From the NCBI GenBank assembly GCA_051881655.1, contig JBJEQH010000076.1, forward strand, positions 1-14,891: a stretch of DNA of 14,891 bases. The letters are read 5' to 3'. Origin of the DNA: Heritagella sp051881655 (GTDB lineage Bacteria > Bacillota > Clostridia > Oscillospirales > Acutalibacteraceae). Both the position numbers and the translations under genes were made by a program. The notes under the pieces are model-generated. The model saw only the letters and a list, made by a program, of their open reading frames with translations, did not search any database and was not told where the DNA came from. Positions 1-6,230 of the stretch are shown in pieces (positions within the stretch are counted from its first letter, which is position 1; every line of letters starts with the position of its first letter).

Positions 1-749
1 GGTTCCCAGCACCACCTCGCTGCCGTCCTCGCACAGCACGCGGATTTCCGCCAAAACCAGAACCGGTCGGCAAACATATCCACCGGTGCCCCGCGCTCGC
101 CGGTATCCGGATTCCCCGCCACCCCGTCAAAGCCGAAGCGCCCCCGCGCCCAGCCGTTGCCCAGCATCACGCCGAAGGTGTTCATCCCCTCCTGCAGCAG
201 CGGGGTGAGATCATAGGTCTGGTACTGAATCCACTTGTCATAGGCGGTGCAGCCCGGCGCCATATACTCCCGGCTGCCCGGCCGGCCGTTCACCCAGAAG
301 CGGTACACCCCCAGCCCCGTGCAGTAGGCGCGGGCGCGCACCGGTTTGGCGGGCAGTGAAAACGTGCGCCGCAGCAGCGGATGGACATCCCCGGGCAGAT
401 CCGGGGTGATCCACTGCCCGGCAAAGGGCTCCTGCATTTTCCCCGTCTCAAACCAGGTGGGGGCGCTCAGGGCCTCCTCCCCCCGGTCCGAGCGCACCCA
501 TACCTGCCACCAGTACCGGGTGCGGGGCTGCAGCGGGATGCGCAGCGGGAAATCCACCGCGTTAAACGGCGCCTGCACGCCGGAATCATAGCAGATATCG
601 GTCATCGCCTCGTTTTTGGCTACCACAATCCGGTTCTGCACCGCGCGTTTCCCCTGGCTCTCCGTCACTTTCCAGGAGAGCGACGGCTCCCCCAGCAGAA
701 ACCCCAGCGGATTTTCCAGGCGGTTGACCCGGCACTCCGTAATCTTCAC
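1..749 (-). CDS. Alpha-L-rhamnosidase (GH78), N-terminal part, frameshifted near the window edge
   Basis: GH78 enzymes cleave terminal alpha-L-rhamnose from plant glycans, flavonoid glycosides and polysaccharides. The reading starts at a GTG at 747-749 with a GGGGAGG ribosome binding site 8 nt upstream, and runs off the left edge. The first 225 or so residues match the N-terminal beta domains of the family: VNRLENPLGF near the start, RYWWQVWVRSD around residue 80, then GLGVYRFWVNG and LGNGWARGRFGFDG. After about residue 227 the frame turns into nonsense (WFWRKSACCARTAARWCW). A neighbouring frame continues the expected strand, with VLVLAEIRVLCEDG followed by SEVVLG. This points to a one-base loss (or two-base gain) at about positions 60-85. 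It may be a real pseudogene or a sequencing error. There is no signal peptide, so the product is probably cytoplasmic. The catalytic domain lies outside the window. Confidence 0.8.
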   Translation of the reverse strand, partial: MKITECRVNRLENPLGFLLGEPSLSWKVTESQGKRAVQNRIVVAKNEAMTDICYDSGVQAPFNAVDFPLRIPLQPRTRYWWQVWVRSDRGEEALSAPTWFETGKMQEPFAGQWITPDLPGDVHPLLRRTFSLPAKPVRARAYCTGLGVYRFWVNGRPGSREYMAPGCTAYDKWIQYQTYDLTPLLQEGMNTFGVMLGNGWARGRFGFDGVAGNPDTGERGAPVDMFADRFWFWRKSACCARTAARWCWE

Positions 750-812
750 GACAAAGACCTCCCCTTTTTTCGGGCGGTCTCTTTTCCGTTTGCTCCCCGC
801 CCGTTTGGCTCC

Positions 813-841
813 ATTATAGCCTGTCCGCCCCGAAAAGAAAA
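813..841 (-). promoter_or_regulatory. Putative promoter of the rhamnosidase gene
   Basis: Read on the minus strand there is a perfect TATAAT at 818-813. At 17 bp spacing the -35 position (841-836) reads TTTTCT, a poor match. Transcription would start about 55 nt upstream of the GTG at 749. The assignment rests mostly on the -10 box and the position. Confidence 0.45.
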
Positions 842-885
842 GGGCCATTTTGGTCTTTCCGGCAGCCCTTTCCCCCTGCTTCATC

Positions 886-913
886 TTTGCCGCAGCATTT
901 TGACTGCGGCAAA
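886..913. repeat. 10-bp perfect inverted repeat (hairpin)
   Basis: TTTGCCGCAG at 886-895 pairs with CTGCGGCAAA at 904-913 across an 8-nt loop. It has no following T run on either strand, so it is not a standard terminator. It lies in the divergent region between the rhamnosidase and the IscU-like gene. It appears to be the outermost member of the palindrome series that continues to about 1092. Confidence 0.75.
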
Positions 914-946
914 GCAAAAATTACGGCCTCTGCCGCATGGAGGGCT

Positions 947-1092
947 GCGTTCGCTTATTGAAATTTACGGCAGTAAACTGAAAGCTGCGCCAGCTATTGA
1001 AATTTACGGCAGTAAACTGAAAGCTGCGCCAGCTATTGAAATTTACGGCAGTAAATTGAAATTTGCGTTAGCAAATTGAAATTTACTGCAAA
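947..1092. repeat. Ladder of about eight short palindromes on a 19-20 bp period, including a 39-bp tandem repeat
   Basis: A 39-bp unit occurs twice identically (957-995 and 996-1034), and a third diverged copy starts at 1035. Each unit consists of two half-units, each carrying a palindrome: TTTAC-GGCA-GTAAA and AGCTG-CGC-CAGCT, separated by TTGAAA or CTGAAA. The series continues with AATTTGC-gtta-GCAAATT (1060-1077) and a degenerate TTT-actgc-AAA (1082-1092), and begins with GCGTTCGC (947-954). Palindrome centres lie at about 950.5, 970.5, 989, 1009.5, 1028, 1048.5, 1068.5 and 1087. The arm sequences differ between half-units, yet pairing is kept. The ladder ends 5 bp before the -35 box of the next promoter. 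It could be an operator array, a family of small hairpin repeats, or a tandem-duplicated element. Function is unknown. Confidence 0.8.
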
Positions 1093-1096
1093 CATC

Positions 1097-1124
1097 TTGC
1101 CATCACCGCAAAAAATGGTATAAT
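1097..1124 (+). promoter_or_regulatory. Strong sigma-A promoter with extended -10
   Basis: TTGCCA at 1097-1102 and TATAAT at 1119-1124 are 16 bp apart, and TG at 1116-1117 makes an extended -10. The predicted transcription start is around 1131, giving a leader of about 49 nt before the ATG at 1180. It drives the IscU-like/GGGtGRT pair and sits directly beside the palindrome ladder. Confidence 0.8.
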
Positions 1125-1179
1125 AAATGTGTATGGCACCTAAGGCCAATCGAATCAAAAAACCGAAAGGAGTACCAAT

Positions 1180-1872
1180 ATGAACTATTCCGCTAAAGTG
1201 GAAAACATGTGTACGGTAACCAAGGGTCCTCATCATGGCCCCGCCCCGATCCCGGAAGAAGGCAAATGGATTCAGTCCTATGAAATCAAGGACATTTCCG
1301 GCCTGTCCCACGGTATCGGCTGGTGCGCTCCCCAGCAGGGCGCCTGCAAGCTGACGCTGAACGTGAAAGAGGGCATCGTGCAGGAAGCGCTGGTCGAGAC
1401 GATCGGCTGCTCCGGTATGACCCACTCCGCCGCCATGGCCGCCGAGATTCTGCCCGGCAAAACGCTGCTGGAGTGCCTGAATACCGACCTGGTGTGCGAT
1501 GCGATCAACGTCGCCATGCGCGAAATCTTCAAGCAGCTGGCTTATGGCCGCACGCAGACCGCTTTCTCCGAGGATGGTCTGCCGATCGGCGCCGGCCTGG
1601 ATGACCTGGGCAAGGGCCTGCGCTCTCAGGTGGGCACCATGTACAGCACCGGTGCCAAGGGCGTTCGCTATATGGAAATGGCCGAGGGCTATGTCCTGAA
1701 GATGGCTCTGGACGAGAACGATGAGGTATGCGGCTATCAGTTCGTCAAGCTGGGCAAAATGCTGGAGGACATCCGTCACGGCGCTACCCCGGACGAGGCT
1801 TACAAGAAGAACATCGGCCAGTACGGCCGCTTCGACAACGCTGCCAAGTATATCGATCCCCGCGAAGACTAA
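1180..1872 (+). CDS. IscU/NifU-like iron-sulfur scaffold-related protein
   Basis: This 230-residue protein resembles the NifU N-terminal/IscU scaffold family, on which Fe-S clusters are built before transfer. The clearest match is residues 75-97: TIGCSGMTHSA followed by AAMAAEILPGKTL, the counterpart of the IscU block GCG-x-AIASSS...GKT with its cluster-binding cysteine (C77 here). Upstream, GWCAPQQGACKLTLNV (47-62) sits where IscU has its first cluster cysteine. C106 (LVCDAIN) lies shortly after the scaffold block, and the usual C-terminal third ligand is not obvious. About 90 extra C-terminal residues have no IscU counterpart. The ATG at 1180 follows a GAAAGGAG site. The gene lies 30 bp upstream of the GGGtGRT gene in one operon. 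No IscS, SufBCD or NifS gene is nearby, so a general assembly role is not shown. Cluster binding is inferred. Confidence 0.75.
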   Translation: MNYSAKVENMCTVTKGPHHGPAPIPEEGKWIQSYEIKDISGLSHGIGWCAPQQGACKLTLNVKEGIVQEALVETIGCSGMTHSAAMAAEILPGKTLLECLNTDLVCDAINVAMREIFKQLAYGRTQTAFSEDGLPIGAGLDDLGKGLRSQVGTMYSTGAKGVRYMEMAEGYVLKMALDENDEVCGYQFVKLGKMLEDIRHGATPDEAYKKNIGQYGRFDNAAKYIDPRED

Positions 1873-1902
1873 TCAAAGACCATCTGAAGGAGGACAAGTA
1901 AA

Positions 1903-2910
1903 ATGGCGAATGAAGTCATCTTTGAAGGCAAAGAGAGAAGAATGCCTAAGATCGAAAAGTGTCTTGCCGAGTATGGCCTTGCCAGTCTCGAAGAGGCGCG
2001 CGACCTTTGCGTAAGCAAGGGTTTCAACCCCTATGATATCGTCAAGGGCGTACAGCCCATCGCTTTTGAGAACGCCGGCTGGGCCTACACCCTGGGCTGC
2101 GCCGTCGCTCTGAAAAAGGGCGTAAAGAGCGCATCCGAGGCTGCCGAGGCCATCGGTATCGGTCTGGAAGCCTTCTGCGTGCCCGGTTCGGTTGCCGAGC
2201 AGCGCAAAGTCGGTCTGGGCCACGGCAACCTGGGCGCCATGCTGCTGCGTGACGAGACCAAGTGCTTCGCGTTCCTGGCCGGTCACGAGTCCTTTGCCGC
2301 CGCAGAAGGCGCCATCGGTATCGCCCGTACGGCCAACCGTGCCCGCAAAGAGCCCCTGCGCATCATCCTGAACGGCCTGGGCAAAGACGCCGCTTATATC
2401 ATCTCCCGCATCAACGGCTTCACCTATGTGAAGACCGAGTATGATTTCTTCAACAGCGAGCTGAAGATCGTGGAAGAGAGAGCGTTCTCCGACGGCGAGC
2501 GCGCGGCTGTAAAGTGCTACGGCGCCAACGACGTTCTGGAAGGCGTTGCGATCATGCAGCACGAGGGTGTGGACGTTTCCATCACCGGCAACTCCACCAA
2601 CCCCACCCGCTTCCAGCACCTGGTGGCCGGCACCTATAAGAAGTGGGCCATCGAAAACGGCAAGAAGTATTTCTCCGTGGCTTCCGGCGGCGGCACGGGC
2701 CGTACCCTGCACCCGGACAACATGGCGGCCGGCCCCGCTTCCTATGGCCTGACCGACTCCATGGGCCGTATGCACGGCGATGCCCAGTTCGCTGGTTCCT
2801 CCTCCGTACCGGCTCACGTAGAGATGATGGGCCTGATCGGCATGGGCAACAACCCCATGGTAGGCGCCACCGTTGCCTGCGCGGTTGCGGTATACGAAGC
2901 CAGCAAGTAA
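1903..2910 (+). CDS. GGGtGRT-family protein of unknown function
   Basis: The 335-residue product carries the family signature GGGTGRT at residues 262-268, followed by LHPDNMAAGPASYGLTDS. Family length is about 330 residues, so it is complete. No signal peptide or membrane helix is seen, so it should be cytoplasmic. Other glycine-rich stretches include LGHGNLGAM (105-113) and GLIGMGNNPMVGAT (310-323). Seven cysteines (20, 36, 66, 92, 121, 205, 326) and several histidines, including H107, H128, H270, H291 and H305, could bind metal or a cofactor. The ATG at 1903 follows AAGGAGG by 7-8 nt. It is the second gene after the IscU-like protein, and a strong terminator follows. The pairing suggests an Fe-S or sulfur-related role, but no reaction is known to me. 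The family call is firm; the function is open. Confidence 0.85.
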   Translation: MANEVIFEGKERRMPKIEKCLAEYGLASLEEARDLCVSKGFNPYDIVKGVQPIAFENAGWAYTLGCAVALKKGVKSASEAAEAIGIGLEAFCVPGSVAEQRKVGLGHGNLGAMLLRDETKCFAFLAGHESFAAAEGAIGIARTANRARKEPLRIILNGLGKDAAYIISRINGFTYVKTEYDFFNSELKIVEERAFSDGERAAVKCYGANDVLEGVAIMQHEGVDVSITGNSTNPTRFQHLVAGTYKKWAIENGKKYFSVASGGGTGRTLHPDNMAAGPASYGLTDSMGRMHGDAQFAGSSSVPAHVEMMGLIGMGNNPMVGATVACAVAVYEASK

Positions 2911-2930
2911 TTTCCGGTTTTTGATTCGAG

Positions 2931-2971
2931 AAAAAGGGCCCTTCCCGCGAAAACGGGAAAGGCCCTTTTTT
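2931..2971 (+). terminator. Rho-independent terminator, probably bidirectional
   Basis: GGGCC (2936-2940) and TTCCCG (2942-2947) pair with CGGGAA (2954-2959) and GGCCC (2961-2965), with one internal mismatch and a 6-nt loop. TTTTTT follows at 2966-2971, and AAAAA precedes at 2931-2935, so it also works for the converging DUF3842 gene. Confidence 0.9.
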
Positions 2972-2997
2972 GCGCCATGGAAAGCGGCGGCGGAAAA

Positions 2998-3417
2998 TTA
3001 CGGGCAGTTTTGGGGCATACTTTTCAGCAGCTCCACCGCCTCGGCAATATACGCCGCCAGGGGGGCCGGGGTGGTCCCCATAATCTGGACATGGCAGCGG
3101 GTCATGGGAATCAGCAGCTTTTTCGCCCGGCTGGAGGAGACCGCCGCCGCCATGGCCGGGGAGATCTCGCCCATCATGGAGTTGGCAAAGGCAATTCCCA
3201 CCGGGCCCAGAATCACATCCGCCCGCTGGGCATTGAAGACCACCGCGTTTTCCCCGGTGGCCGCGGCATCGGCGCCGGCCTTCAGCATAGCCGCCGTGGC
3301 GGCCGTATTGGATCCCACCGCCCAGATCTCCCAGTTCTCCTGCCGCACCATGCGCAGCTGGGCGATGCACTGGCTGCCCACGCCGCCGCCCTGGCCGTCA
3401 ATCACAAGAATTTTCAT
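2998..3417 (-). CDS. DUF3842 family protein
   Basis: This 139-residue cytoplasmic protein begins MKILVIDGQGGGVGSQ, the typical opening of DUF3842: a beta strand and a glycine-rich loop (residues 5-14) like a nucleotide-binding Rossmann turn. Alternating strands and helices follow (IWAVGSNTAAT, ADAAATGENAVVFNA, ADVILGPVGIAFANSMMGEISP). The reading frame extends upstream to 3483, but that extension has no family match. The ATG at 3417, preceded by AAGGGGA, fits the conserved start and lies downstream of a good promoter. It is a single-gene unit that converges on the GGGtGRT operon. The molecular function of DUF3842 is not known; nucleotide binding is inferred from the loop alone. Confidence 0.85.
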   Translation of the reverse strand: MKILVIDGQGGGVGSQCIAQLRMVRQENWEIWAVGSNTAATAAMLKAGADAAATGENAVVFNAQRADVILGPVGIAFANSMMGEISPAMAAAVSSSRAKKLLIPMTRCHVQIMGTTPAPLAAYIAEAVELLKSMPQNCP

Positions 3418-3454
3418 TTGGTTTCGTCCCCTTTTTTCCAATTGTTCCGTTTCT

Positions 3455-3483
3455 GTTATACAGGAAAAGGCGCGCCCCGTCAA
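3455..3483 (-). promoter_or_regulatory. Promoter of the DUF3842 gene
   Basis: On the minus strand TTGACG (3483-3478) and TATAAC (3460-3455) are separated by exactly 17 bp. The predicted start is near 3448, about 30 nt before the ATG at 3417. Confidence 0.75.
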
Positions 3484-3511
3484 GCCCGGGGGCCAATGGT
3501 TAAATTTTTGT

Positions 3512-3532
3512 AATATTCTTTAAAAGAATATT
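3512..3532. promoter_or_regulatory. Perfect AT-rich palindrome, candidate operator
   Basis: AATATTCTTT at 3512-3521, one central A, and AAAGAATATT at 3523-3532 form a 10-bp perfect inverted repeat in otherwise GC-rich DNA. It lies between the two divergent units: about 30 bp upstream of the -35 box of the DUF3842 promoter, and at the -35 position of the weak promoter of the lipoprotein genes. This placement suits a dimeric regulator. No regulator gene is adjacent. Confidence 0.55.
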
Positions 3533-3550
3533 CCGCCTGTTCTGTCTTTC

Positions 3551-3556
3551 TATACT
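3551..3556 (+). promoter_or_regulatory. Putative -10 box of the SGNH lipoprotein operon
   Basis: TATACT at 3551-3556 is the best -10 candidate ahead of the gene at 3633. At 17 bp spacing the -35 position (3528-3533) has no consensus and overlaps the right arm of the palindrome at 3512-3532. This would fit an activator-dependent or repressed promoter. Confidence 0.35.
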
Positions 3557-3593
3557 ATAGGTTGCGGGTTCCCCCGCGATTGGATTTTATTTG

Positions 3594-3626
3594 AGAAAGG
3601 AAGTGCAGTCCCGTCATTTGGACGGG
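3594..3626 (+). promoter_or_regulatory. Ribosome binding site separated from its start by a hairpin
   Basis: AGAAAGGA (3594-3601) is the only good Shine-Dalgarno sequence ahead of the SGNH start, but lies about 31 nt from the ATG at 3633. Between them CCCGTC (3610-3615) and GACGGG (3621-3626) form a 6-bp hairpin with a 5-nt loop. Folding would bring the effective spacing down to about 14 nt. An alternative reading is weak or leaderless-like initiation at 3633. Confidence 0.4.
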
Positions 3627-3632
3627 CCCTCT

Positions 3633-4409
3633 ATGAAAAAACGCATCGTTTCCCTGTTTTTGTCCCTCACCCTGCTGACTTTTGCCGCTGCCTGCGGCTC
3701 TTCTGCCCCGGAAAAAGCCCCGGCCTCCTCCGGAGAGCCGGTTTCTTCCTCCCAGCCGGAGACAAGCCCCACACCGGCGCCCACCCCTTCCCCCGCGCCG
3801 ACTCCTTCCCCGGAACCCACGCCCACCCCGGAGCCCGATGATGCCTGTTTTGAAAACAGCGCGTTCCTGGGCAACTCGCTGGTCAGCGACCTGTACACCT
3901 ATGCCATTGTGCCAGAGGCGGATTATTACTTTAAAAACGGCCTGACGGTCCGCTCGGTGTTCACCGAGGCCGAGGCCGGCTCTTCCACGGGCACCCCGGT
4001 GTACGACGCTGCCGTTTCCCGGCACTATGACCGGTACTTCCTGATGTTCGGGCTGAACGAACTGGGCTGGTCCTACGAGAGCGTGTTCATCGACGACTAC
4101 CGCACCCTGATCGAGACGCTGCAGAAGGACGAACCGGACGCGGAAATCTATGTGCAGTCGCTGACGCCCGTCTCCCAATCCCGGTCCGATAAAAACCTGT
4201 ACGGCGTGACCAACGACCGGATTACCCTGTACAACGACCTGCTGCGCGATTTGTGCGAGGAACTGGATGTGCCCTTTGTGGACATCTCCGCCGCGGTGAT
4301 CGGCCCGGACGGCACCCTGCCGGAACAGGCGGCGGCCGACGGCGTACACCTGAACTACGAATACTGCGGGGTGTGGGTGGATACCCTGCGGGCGGCCATC
4401 GAGAAATAA
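3633..4409 (+). CDS. SGNH/GDSL-like hydrolase lipoprotein
   Basis: The 258-residue product begins with a lipoprotein signal (MKKRIVSLFLSLTLLTF then AAAC, lipidated Cys21). A proline-rich spacer of Thr/Ser-Pro repeats (residues 40-69) follows, which would hold the catalytic domain off the membrane. The domain shows the SGNH blocks: FLGNSLVSDL (78-87) with likely nucleophile Ser82, FGLNEL (139-144) in place of the GxND block, and DGVHLN (236-241) with the Asp/His pair. Such enzymes are esterases or deacetylases of cell-wall or exopolysaccharide sugars. The substrate here is unknown. The frame is open upstream to a TTG at 3591, but only the ATG at 3633 gives a proper signal peptide. The gene is followed after 12 bp by a second lipoprotein, so the two are co-expressed. 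Confidence 0.82.
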   Translation: MKKRIVSLFLSLTLLTFAAACGSSAPEKAPASSGEPVSSSQPETSPTPAPTPSPAPTPSPEPTPTPEPDDACFENSAFLGNSLVSDLYTYAIVPEADYYFKNGLTVRSVFTEAEAGSSTGTPVYDAAVSRHYDRYFLMFGLNELGWSYESVFIDDYRTLIETLQKDEPDAEIYVQSLTPVSQSRSDKNLYGVTNDRITLYNDLLRDLCEELDVPFVDISAAVIGPDGTLPEQAAADGVHLNYEYCGVWVDTLRAAIEK

Positions 4410-4421
4410 AGGAGGAACCTT

Positions 4422-4886
4422 ATGAAACGCTTGCTCTATGTACTGATGATCGTAACCGTTCTGCTGGCCGGGTGCGCTTCCGGCGGGGAAAAGGAATTCT
4501 CCCTGTCCCCGGAGGAGCTGGGCCAGACGATTTTTGAAAAAGCCGAGTTCACCGACCAGCTGACCCTTCTGCCCAAGGAATCCCTCTATCGCCTGTACGA
4601 TCTGGACAGCAGCCTGGTGGAGGACAGCTGCCTGTATGTGGGCACCGGCTCCACCGCCGAGGAGATCGCGGTCTTCCGGATGAAGGACGCCGGCGGCGTG
4701 GAGGCGGCCAAGGCGGCCATTGAAAAGCGCATCGCCTATCAGACGGATAATTTTGAGGACTACGTTCCGGCGGAGATTCCCAAGCTGGAGAAGGCCGTCG
4801 TCAAAACCGGGGGCACCACGGTGGTTTTCGTGGTCAGCGCCAATGCCGACGGGGCCAAAAGCGTGATTGATTCCCTGTACCGCTGA
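4422..4886 (+). CDS. DUF4358 lipoprotein
   Basis: This 154-residue product has a lipoprotein signal with lipobox LLAGC (lipidated Cys18). A compact domain follows of the DUF4358 type: helix LSPEELGQTIFEKAEFTDQL, then LYRLYDLDSSLVEDS, a core strand region EEIAVFRMKDAGGVEAAKAAI, and a C-terminal strand TTVVFVVSANADGAKSVID. It starts at an ATG after AAAGGAGGAACCTT, within the operon of the SGNH hydrolase. Proteins with this domain are often found near SGNH and acyltransferase genes that decorate surface polymers. The adjacent hydrolase fits that pattern, but no acyltransferase is in the window. No catalytic residues are apparent. A structural or accessory role at the outer face of the membrane is inferred. 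Confidence 0.8.
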   Translation: MKRLLYVLMIVTVLLAGCASGGEKEFSLSPEELGQTIFEKAEFTDQLTLLPKESLYRLYDLDSSLVEDSCLYVGTGSTAEEIAVFRMKDAGGVEAAKAAIEKRIAYQTDNFEDYVPAEIPKLEKAVVKTGGTTVVFVVSANADGAKSVIDSLYR

Positions 4887-4903
4887 AAAATACCCCCGTC
4901 CAT

Positions 4904-4953
4904 AAAAAAGCAGGACCTGTGCCGTCAAGCGGCTGCACAGGTCCTGCTTTTTT
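4904..4953. terminator. Strong bidirectional terminator
   Basis: A perfect 19-bp stem: the arm at 4904-4922 (six A, then GCAGGACCTGTGC) pairs with 4935-4953, which ends in six T. The 12-nt loop can itself pair as GCCG/CGGC. It lies between the converging DUF4358 gene and dnaJ, 2 bp from the dnaJ stop codon, and serves both. Confidence 0.93.
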
Positions 4954-4955
4954 CT

Positions 4956-6110
4956 TCACTTTCCCTTTTTCTCGCTGCGCTCGCGCATTTTTTCAAAAAA
5001 GCTGCGGCGCTTCTGGTAATTGCGCTCGTCCCCGTTTTTGTCCAGCTCCTGCAGCAGTTCCTTCTGCCGCTGGTTCAGGTTCCGGGGTACCTCGACCGTC
5101 ACCTGCACATACTGGTCGCCGCGGGTGCGGCCGTTCAGGCTCTGGATCCCCTTGCCGCGCAGCTTGAAGATATCGCCGGGCTGGGTTCCCTCGTGCACAT
5201 GGTAGCTGACCTGGCCGTCCAGGGTGGGAACGGTCACATCGGCGCCCAGGGCCGCCTGGGTGAAGGTGATGGGCATTTCACACCACACATCGTTGCCGCG
5301 GCGCTCGAAAATGGGATGGGGCCGCACGCTGACATACACGTGCAGATCCCCGTTGGGGCCGCCGCCCGCCCCGGCATTGCCGTGGCCCGGCACATTCAGG
5401 ATCTGATCATCGTCAATCCCGGCCGGGATGGTGATCTCGATCTTCTTGTTCCGGCGCATCCGGCCGCTGCCGCCGCACTGCTTACAGGGCTTTTCGATAA
5501 TCTTCCCGGTGCCCTGGCAGCGGTCGCACCCGCGGCTGGTCTGTACCACGCCGAAGGGGGTCCGCTGGCTGACGCGCACCTGGCCCGTGCCGTTGCACTG
5601 GGGGCACGTCTGGGGCGAAGAGCCCGGCTCGGCGCCGGTGCCGTGGCACGTCTCGCAGGCATCCACCTGGGTAAAGCTGACCTCCTTTTTGCAGCCCTTG
5701 GCCGCTTCCTCAAAGGAGATGATCACCTGGGCTTCGGTATCGCTGCCGCGGCGGGGCCCATTGGCCCTGCGGCTCTGCCGTCCAAACCCACCGCCGAAGA
5801 AGCTGTCGAAGATGTCTCCCATATCGAAGTCCACACCCTGGAATGGGCTGCCCGCCCCGCCGGCGCCGCCGCCGAAGTTGGGATCCACCCCGGCAAAACC
5901 AAACTGATCGTACCGGGCGCGCTTGTCTTTATCGGAAAGAACCTCGTAGGCTTCGTTGACTTCCTTGAACTTCTGTTCGGCTTCCTTGTCACCGGGATTC
6001 AGGTCGGGGTGATACTTCTTGGCCAGCTTGCGATAGGCTTTCTTAATCTCGTCTTCCGGGGCATTTTTCGGTACGCCCATCACCTCATAATAATCCCTTT
6101 TATCCGCCAT
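4956..6110 (-). CDS. dnaJ: Chaperone DnaJ (Hsp40)
   Basis: DnaJ binds unfolded proteins, hands them to DnaK and stimulates DnaK ATP hydrolysis. The 384-residue product is a full class A DnaJ. It has a J domain at 1-70 with HPD at 34-36 and a Gly/Phe-rich region at about 71-112. The zinc domain at about 139-217 has four CxxCxGxG motifs (C152, C169, C195, C209). Substrate-binding and dimer domains run to the end. The frame opens at a GTG at 6119, but the ATG at 6110 begins the conserved MADKRDYYEV and has GGAG 8 nt upstream. It is the last gene of the hrcA operon, 120 bp after dnaK, and ends next to a strong terminator. Confidence 0.97.
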   Translation of the reverse strand: MADKRDYYEVMGVPKNAPEDEIKKAYRKLAKKYHPDLNPGDKEAEQKFKEVNEAYEVLSDKDKRARYDQFGFAGVDPNFGGGAGGAGSPFQGVDFDMGDIFDSFFGGGFGRQSRRANGPRRGSDTEAQVIISFEEAAKGCKKEVSFTQVDACETCHGTGAEPGSSPQTCPQCNGTGQVRVSQRTPFGVVQTSRGCDRCQGTGKIIEKPCKQCGGSGRMRRNKKIEITIPAGIDDDQILNVPGHGNAGAGGGPNGDLHVYVSVRPHPIFERRGNDVWCEMPITFTQAALGADVTVPTLDGQVSYHVHEGTQPGDIFKLRGKGIQSLNGRTRGDQYVQVTVEVPRNLNQRQKELLQELDKNGDERNYQKRRSFFEKMRERSEKKGK

Positions 6111-6146
6111 TCGAATCACTCCACTCTGATGCTTTTACAGGGAAAG

Positions 6147-6229
6147 AGAGGGCGGCTTTTCGCCGTCCTCTGCTGGTTCCCGGATACCGTCCTGCGATAT
6201 CCACCGTACAACAGCTTTTCTATTGTACG
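6147..6229 (-). other. Two hairpins in the dnaK-dnaJ spacer
   Basis: In the mRNA, CGTACAA (6229-6223) pairs with TTGTACG (6211-6205) directly after the dnaK stop. AGAGG-x-CGGC (6171-6162) pairs with GCCG-x-CCTCT (6156-6147), with a 5-nt loop. Neither is followed by a U run, so they are not clear terminators. They may stabilise or process the mRNA and set the DnaK:DnaJ ratio. That role is inference. Confidence 0.45.
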
Positions 6230-6230
6230 C

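Noticed and set aside
381..1079. 232-residue plus-strand frame ending in three 13-residue repeats (IEIYGSKLKAAPA)
   Set aside because: Its first half is antisense to the rhamnosidase, and its repeats are simply the 39-bp non-coding tandem unit, which is a multiple of three. No ribosome binding site.
957..1092. CRISPR array
   Set aside because: The repeated unit is directly contiguous, with no unique spacers, only two exact copies and no cas genes.
3555..4928. 457-residue open frame on the minus strand
   Set aside because: Opposite two clear lipoprotein genes and running through the terminator; Gly/Arg-rich tail derived from the Pro-rich stalk read backwards.
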